NCBI RefSeq assembly: GCF_004798585.1 | Contig: NZ_PPXQ01000001.1 | Coordinates: forward strand, 310,001-374,000 | Length of the DNA: 64,000 nucleotides | Direction: 5' to 3' | Source of the DNA: Massilia sp. Mn16-1_5 | GTDB taxonomy: Bacteria > Pseudomonadota > Gammaproteobacteria > Burkholderiales > Burkholderiaceae_D | In this document: one piece after another, positions 62,417-64,000 of the stretch | Layout of the letters: every line of letters begins with the position of its first letter | Numbering within the stretch: position 1 is the first letter of the stretch | Notes under the pieces: generated by a model | Told to the model about the DNA's origin: nothing | Databases searched by the model: none | Seen by the model: only the letters and a program-made list of their open reading frames with translations | Position numbers and translations under genes: made by a program

Positions 62417-63235
62417 TCAGGAAAAGAGATTCGGGAAGACGTATTTTTTCGGCTCCTTGTTCGTCTGCTTGGCGCGAATCCTCGGTAGCGCCAGCATGCG
62501 CTCCTTCTGCTGCTGCGTGAGCGAAGGCAGGAATTCGATGCCGAGAATGCGTTCCAGCTCCGCCACCGGGATCACCTGGATGTCGGCGTTCGCCTTGTTC
62601 TCGGTGAACCAGGCCGCGGCGCGGCCTTGGCGCGGGCTGTAGACCACCTTGTACAAATGGGTCGGCACCAGCACGTTGCCGATCTTGCGCACGTTGGTGC
62701 CGAGGTAGGCCGGACCGGTGATCACGTACAGCTCCCCTTCCTTCTTCGCCATCTTGCGCACCGCGCCTTCGATCGGCGCCCAGATGTGGCGGTTGTGGTC
62801 GCCGTCCTGGGGCACCATGTTCGCCAGCGTGAAGCTCTCGCGCTGGGTCACGCGGTCGGGCATGTCGCCGTTCGGCGTCATGTGCCCGCGGTCGTAGCCG
62901 CTGCGCGCATAGTCGTCGAGTTCGGCGCGCTGGCTGCGCGGCAGGCGCGGTTCGGGGTGGAAGGCATTGTCGCGCTTCAGGCCCTGGGCCGCGGCGACGT
63001 TTTCGGCGCGCAGGTGCTCGGCCGACCAGAGCGGCGTGCGGGTGACGCCCGAGTGCATGACGCCGAACACGCCGTAGCACAGCTCGCGCGTGGCTACCGC
63101 CAGCTTCGGATTGCGGATCTCGGGTGCGCGGCCGCCGGCGTAGTGGTCGGGGCACAGCGAGTTCGCTGCGAAAGCGAGCATCGGCGCCAGCAGGCCTGCC
63201 ACCAGGGCCGTGCGGGCAATCATTTTCTGGAACAT
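62417..63235 (-). CDS. exported DNA/RNA non-specific endonuclease
   Basis: A 272-residue beta-beta-alpha-metal nuclease of the NUC1/Serratia type. A signal peptide (ALVAGLLAPMLAFA) with cleavage near residue 23, the active-site motif DRGH (D115-H118) and the metal-binding Asn region FTLANMVPQ (N139). Probably periplasmic or secreted, for nucleic acid degradation. No inhibitor gene is adjacent. Confidence 0.92.
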   Translation of the reverse strand: MFQKMIARTALVAGLLAPMLAFAANSLCPDHYAGGRAPEIRNPKLAVATRELCYGVFGVMHSGVTRTPLWSAEHLRAENVAAAQGLKRDNAFHPEPRLPRSQRAELDDYARSGYDRGHMTPNGDMPDRVTQRESFTLANMVPQDGDHNRHIWAPIEGAVRKMAKKEGELYVITGPAYLGTNVRKIGNVLVPTHLYKVVYSPRQGRAAAWFTENKANADIQVIPVAELERILGIEFLPSLTQQQKERMLALPRIRAKQTNKEPKKYVFPNLFS

Positions 63236-63415
63236 GGATGAATCGAAAGAGTGTGACGAATTCGCATTGTAGCCGACACATATGATGCGCCATCAGGACA
63301 GCAGTTCCGCGTCAATACGGGCGCACGATAGGGATGCAGAGGTGCATTGTTGAGAAGAATGCTCTAGAATTGCGGCTCTTTCGATAACATTCCATACCGG
63401 AAACAACCACCGCCG

Positions 63416-63808
63416 ATGGAAAAGGTCCCGTTCCCGGAGGAGTTGCGACGCTTCGTGCTTACCAGCATACCGTCGGTTCCCTTCCTTGAAGCATTACTGC
63501 TGCTGCGTGCGAATCCGGCCCAGCAGTGGCATGCCGACACCCTCGCCCAGCGCCTGTACGTACGCGAGCGCACCGCGCAGACGCTGCTCGAGGACCTGTG
63601 CCGCGCCGGAATGATCGCGCCCTGCGCTGCGCCGAACGAACATTGCTACCAGTACCAGCCTGCCACCGGCGCACTGCGCGAACGCATCGACGCGCTGGCC
63701 GACTTTTACGCGCGGCACCTGGTCGAAGTTACCCACCTCATCCATTCATCTCTCGACCGCAAGGCGCAGCAATTCGCCGACGCCTTCAAATTGCGAAAGG
63801 ACTCGTAA
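63416..63808 (+). CDS. winged-helix DNA-binding protein (130 aa)
   Basis: A 130-residue protein. Residues ~20-75 look like a winged helix (LEALLLLRANPAQQWHADTL, ERTAQTLLEDLCRAGMI); a helical C-terminal tail follows. A MarR- or IclR-like regulator is possible. It overlaps the next gene by one base (TAATG) and so is in an operon with it. No clear ribosome-binding site precedes the ATG. Confidence 0.78.
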   Translation: MEKVPFPEELRRFVLTSIPSVPFLEALLLLRANPAQQWHADTLAQRLYVRERTAQTLLEDLCRAGMIAPCAAPNEHCYQYQPATGALRERIDALADFYARHLVEVTHLIHSSLDRKAQQFADAFKLRKDS

Positions 63809-64000
63809 TGGCGGTTACGATCTATATCCTGTGCATCCTGACCTCGCTGGCCTGTACCTGGCTGCTGTTCGGCAGCTACCGCCGCACGCGTTATCGCCTG
63901 CTGTTCTGGAGCGGCGCCTGTTTCGCTGTGATGACCCTGAATAACCTGTTCCTCCTGCTCGACAAGATCGTGTTCCCGACGATCGACTTCCTGCCGGCGC
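63808..64000 (+). CDS. DUF5985-like membrane protein, cut by window end
   Basis: The first 64 residues are visible: MAVTIYILCILTSLACTWLL, then SYRRTRYRLLFWSGACFAVM, i.e. two membrane helices with an Arg-rich turn, as I recall for DUF5985. The rest is beyond the window. It is coupled to the winged-helix gene by a TAATG overlap. Confidence 0.7.
   Translation, partial: MAVTIYILCILTSLACTWLLFGSYRRTRYRLLFWSGACFAVMTLNNLFLLLDKIVFPTIDFLPA

Overview
This is a GC-rich chromosomal window that reads like a member of the Oxalobacteraceae, most like Massilia or Telluria. The signs are the order ygfZ | mltG-tmk-holB-pilZ-tatD, a Burkholderia-type QueE with a CX14CX2C cluster motif, LpxO, a small protein resembling the DUF6139 family, and exosortase-A-associated accessory genes. 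There are no rRNA or tRNA genes, CRISPR arrays or transposases. The taxon is an inference from gene content.

Layout. 0-6.3 kb: the end of a GAF-type histidine kinase, an MHS-family transporter, then a thiolase-Dabb-SDR-SDR operon that looks like acyl or lipid catabolism. 6.3-13.7 kb: housekeeping genes (TANGO2-like protein, DUF4936, ygfZ; divergently mltG, tmk, holB, pilZ, a GNAT, tatD, an ankyrin protein). 13.8-16.5 kb: a PRMT-like methyltransferase, two very small proteins and lpxO. 16.5-25.5 kb: a region resembling the replication terminus, with two stand-alone tyrosine recombinases on either side of a sequence that closely matches the XerCD dif site (21272-21299), plus a universal stress protein, a PAS/GGDEF/EAL protein, a GST, an unknown protein and an acyltransferase. 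The second recombinase has a perfect LexA/SOS box over its promoter. Genes left of the dif-like site are mostly + (18 of 24) and those right of it mostly - (24 of 38), as expected where two replichores meet.

25.5-41.4 kb: pncA, an amino-acid permease with a 7-codon leader peptide, a DUF2784 protein coupled to a Baeyer-Villiger monooxygenase-esterase fusion, then an island of accessory genes. The island holds a p-cresol/vanillyl-alcohol-oxidase-type flavoenzyme overlapping a FeeM-type N-acyl amino acid synthase, a glycosyltransferase, an asparagine-synthetase-like protein, an acyl-CoA-ligase-like protein and two alpha/beta hydrolases. These are families that normally accompany exosortase A, but there is no exosortase or acyl carrier protein here, and several members have lost key catalytic residues. 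I regard this as the best candidate for an undescribed system.

41.4-64 kb: NAD biosynthesis (nadB; nadC-nadA) around a sirtuin, the ABC-F protein YbiT, ldcA, tadA, queD and queE, a histidine kinase, a diguanylate cyclase, an M16 protease, two YsnF-type stress proteins (one with three ~84-residue C-terminal repeats), a secreted endonuclease, and at the right edge a winged-helix protein with a membrane protein cut by the window. A REP-like palindrome family recurs in gene ends at 6.3, 46.7 and 48.9 kb.
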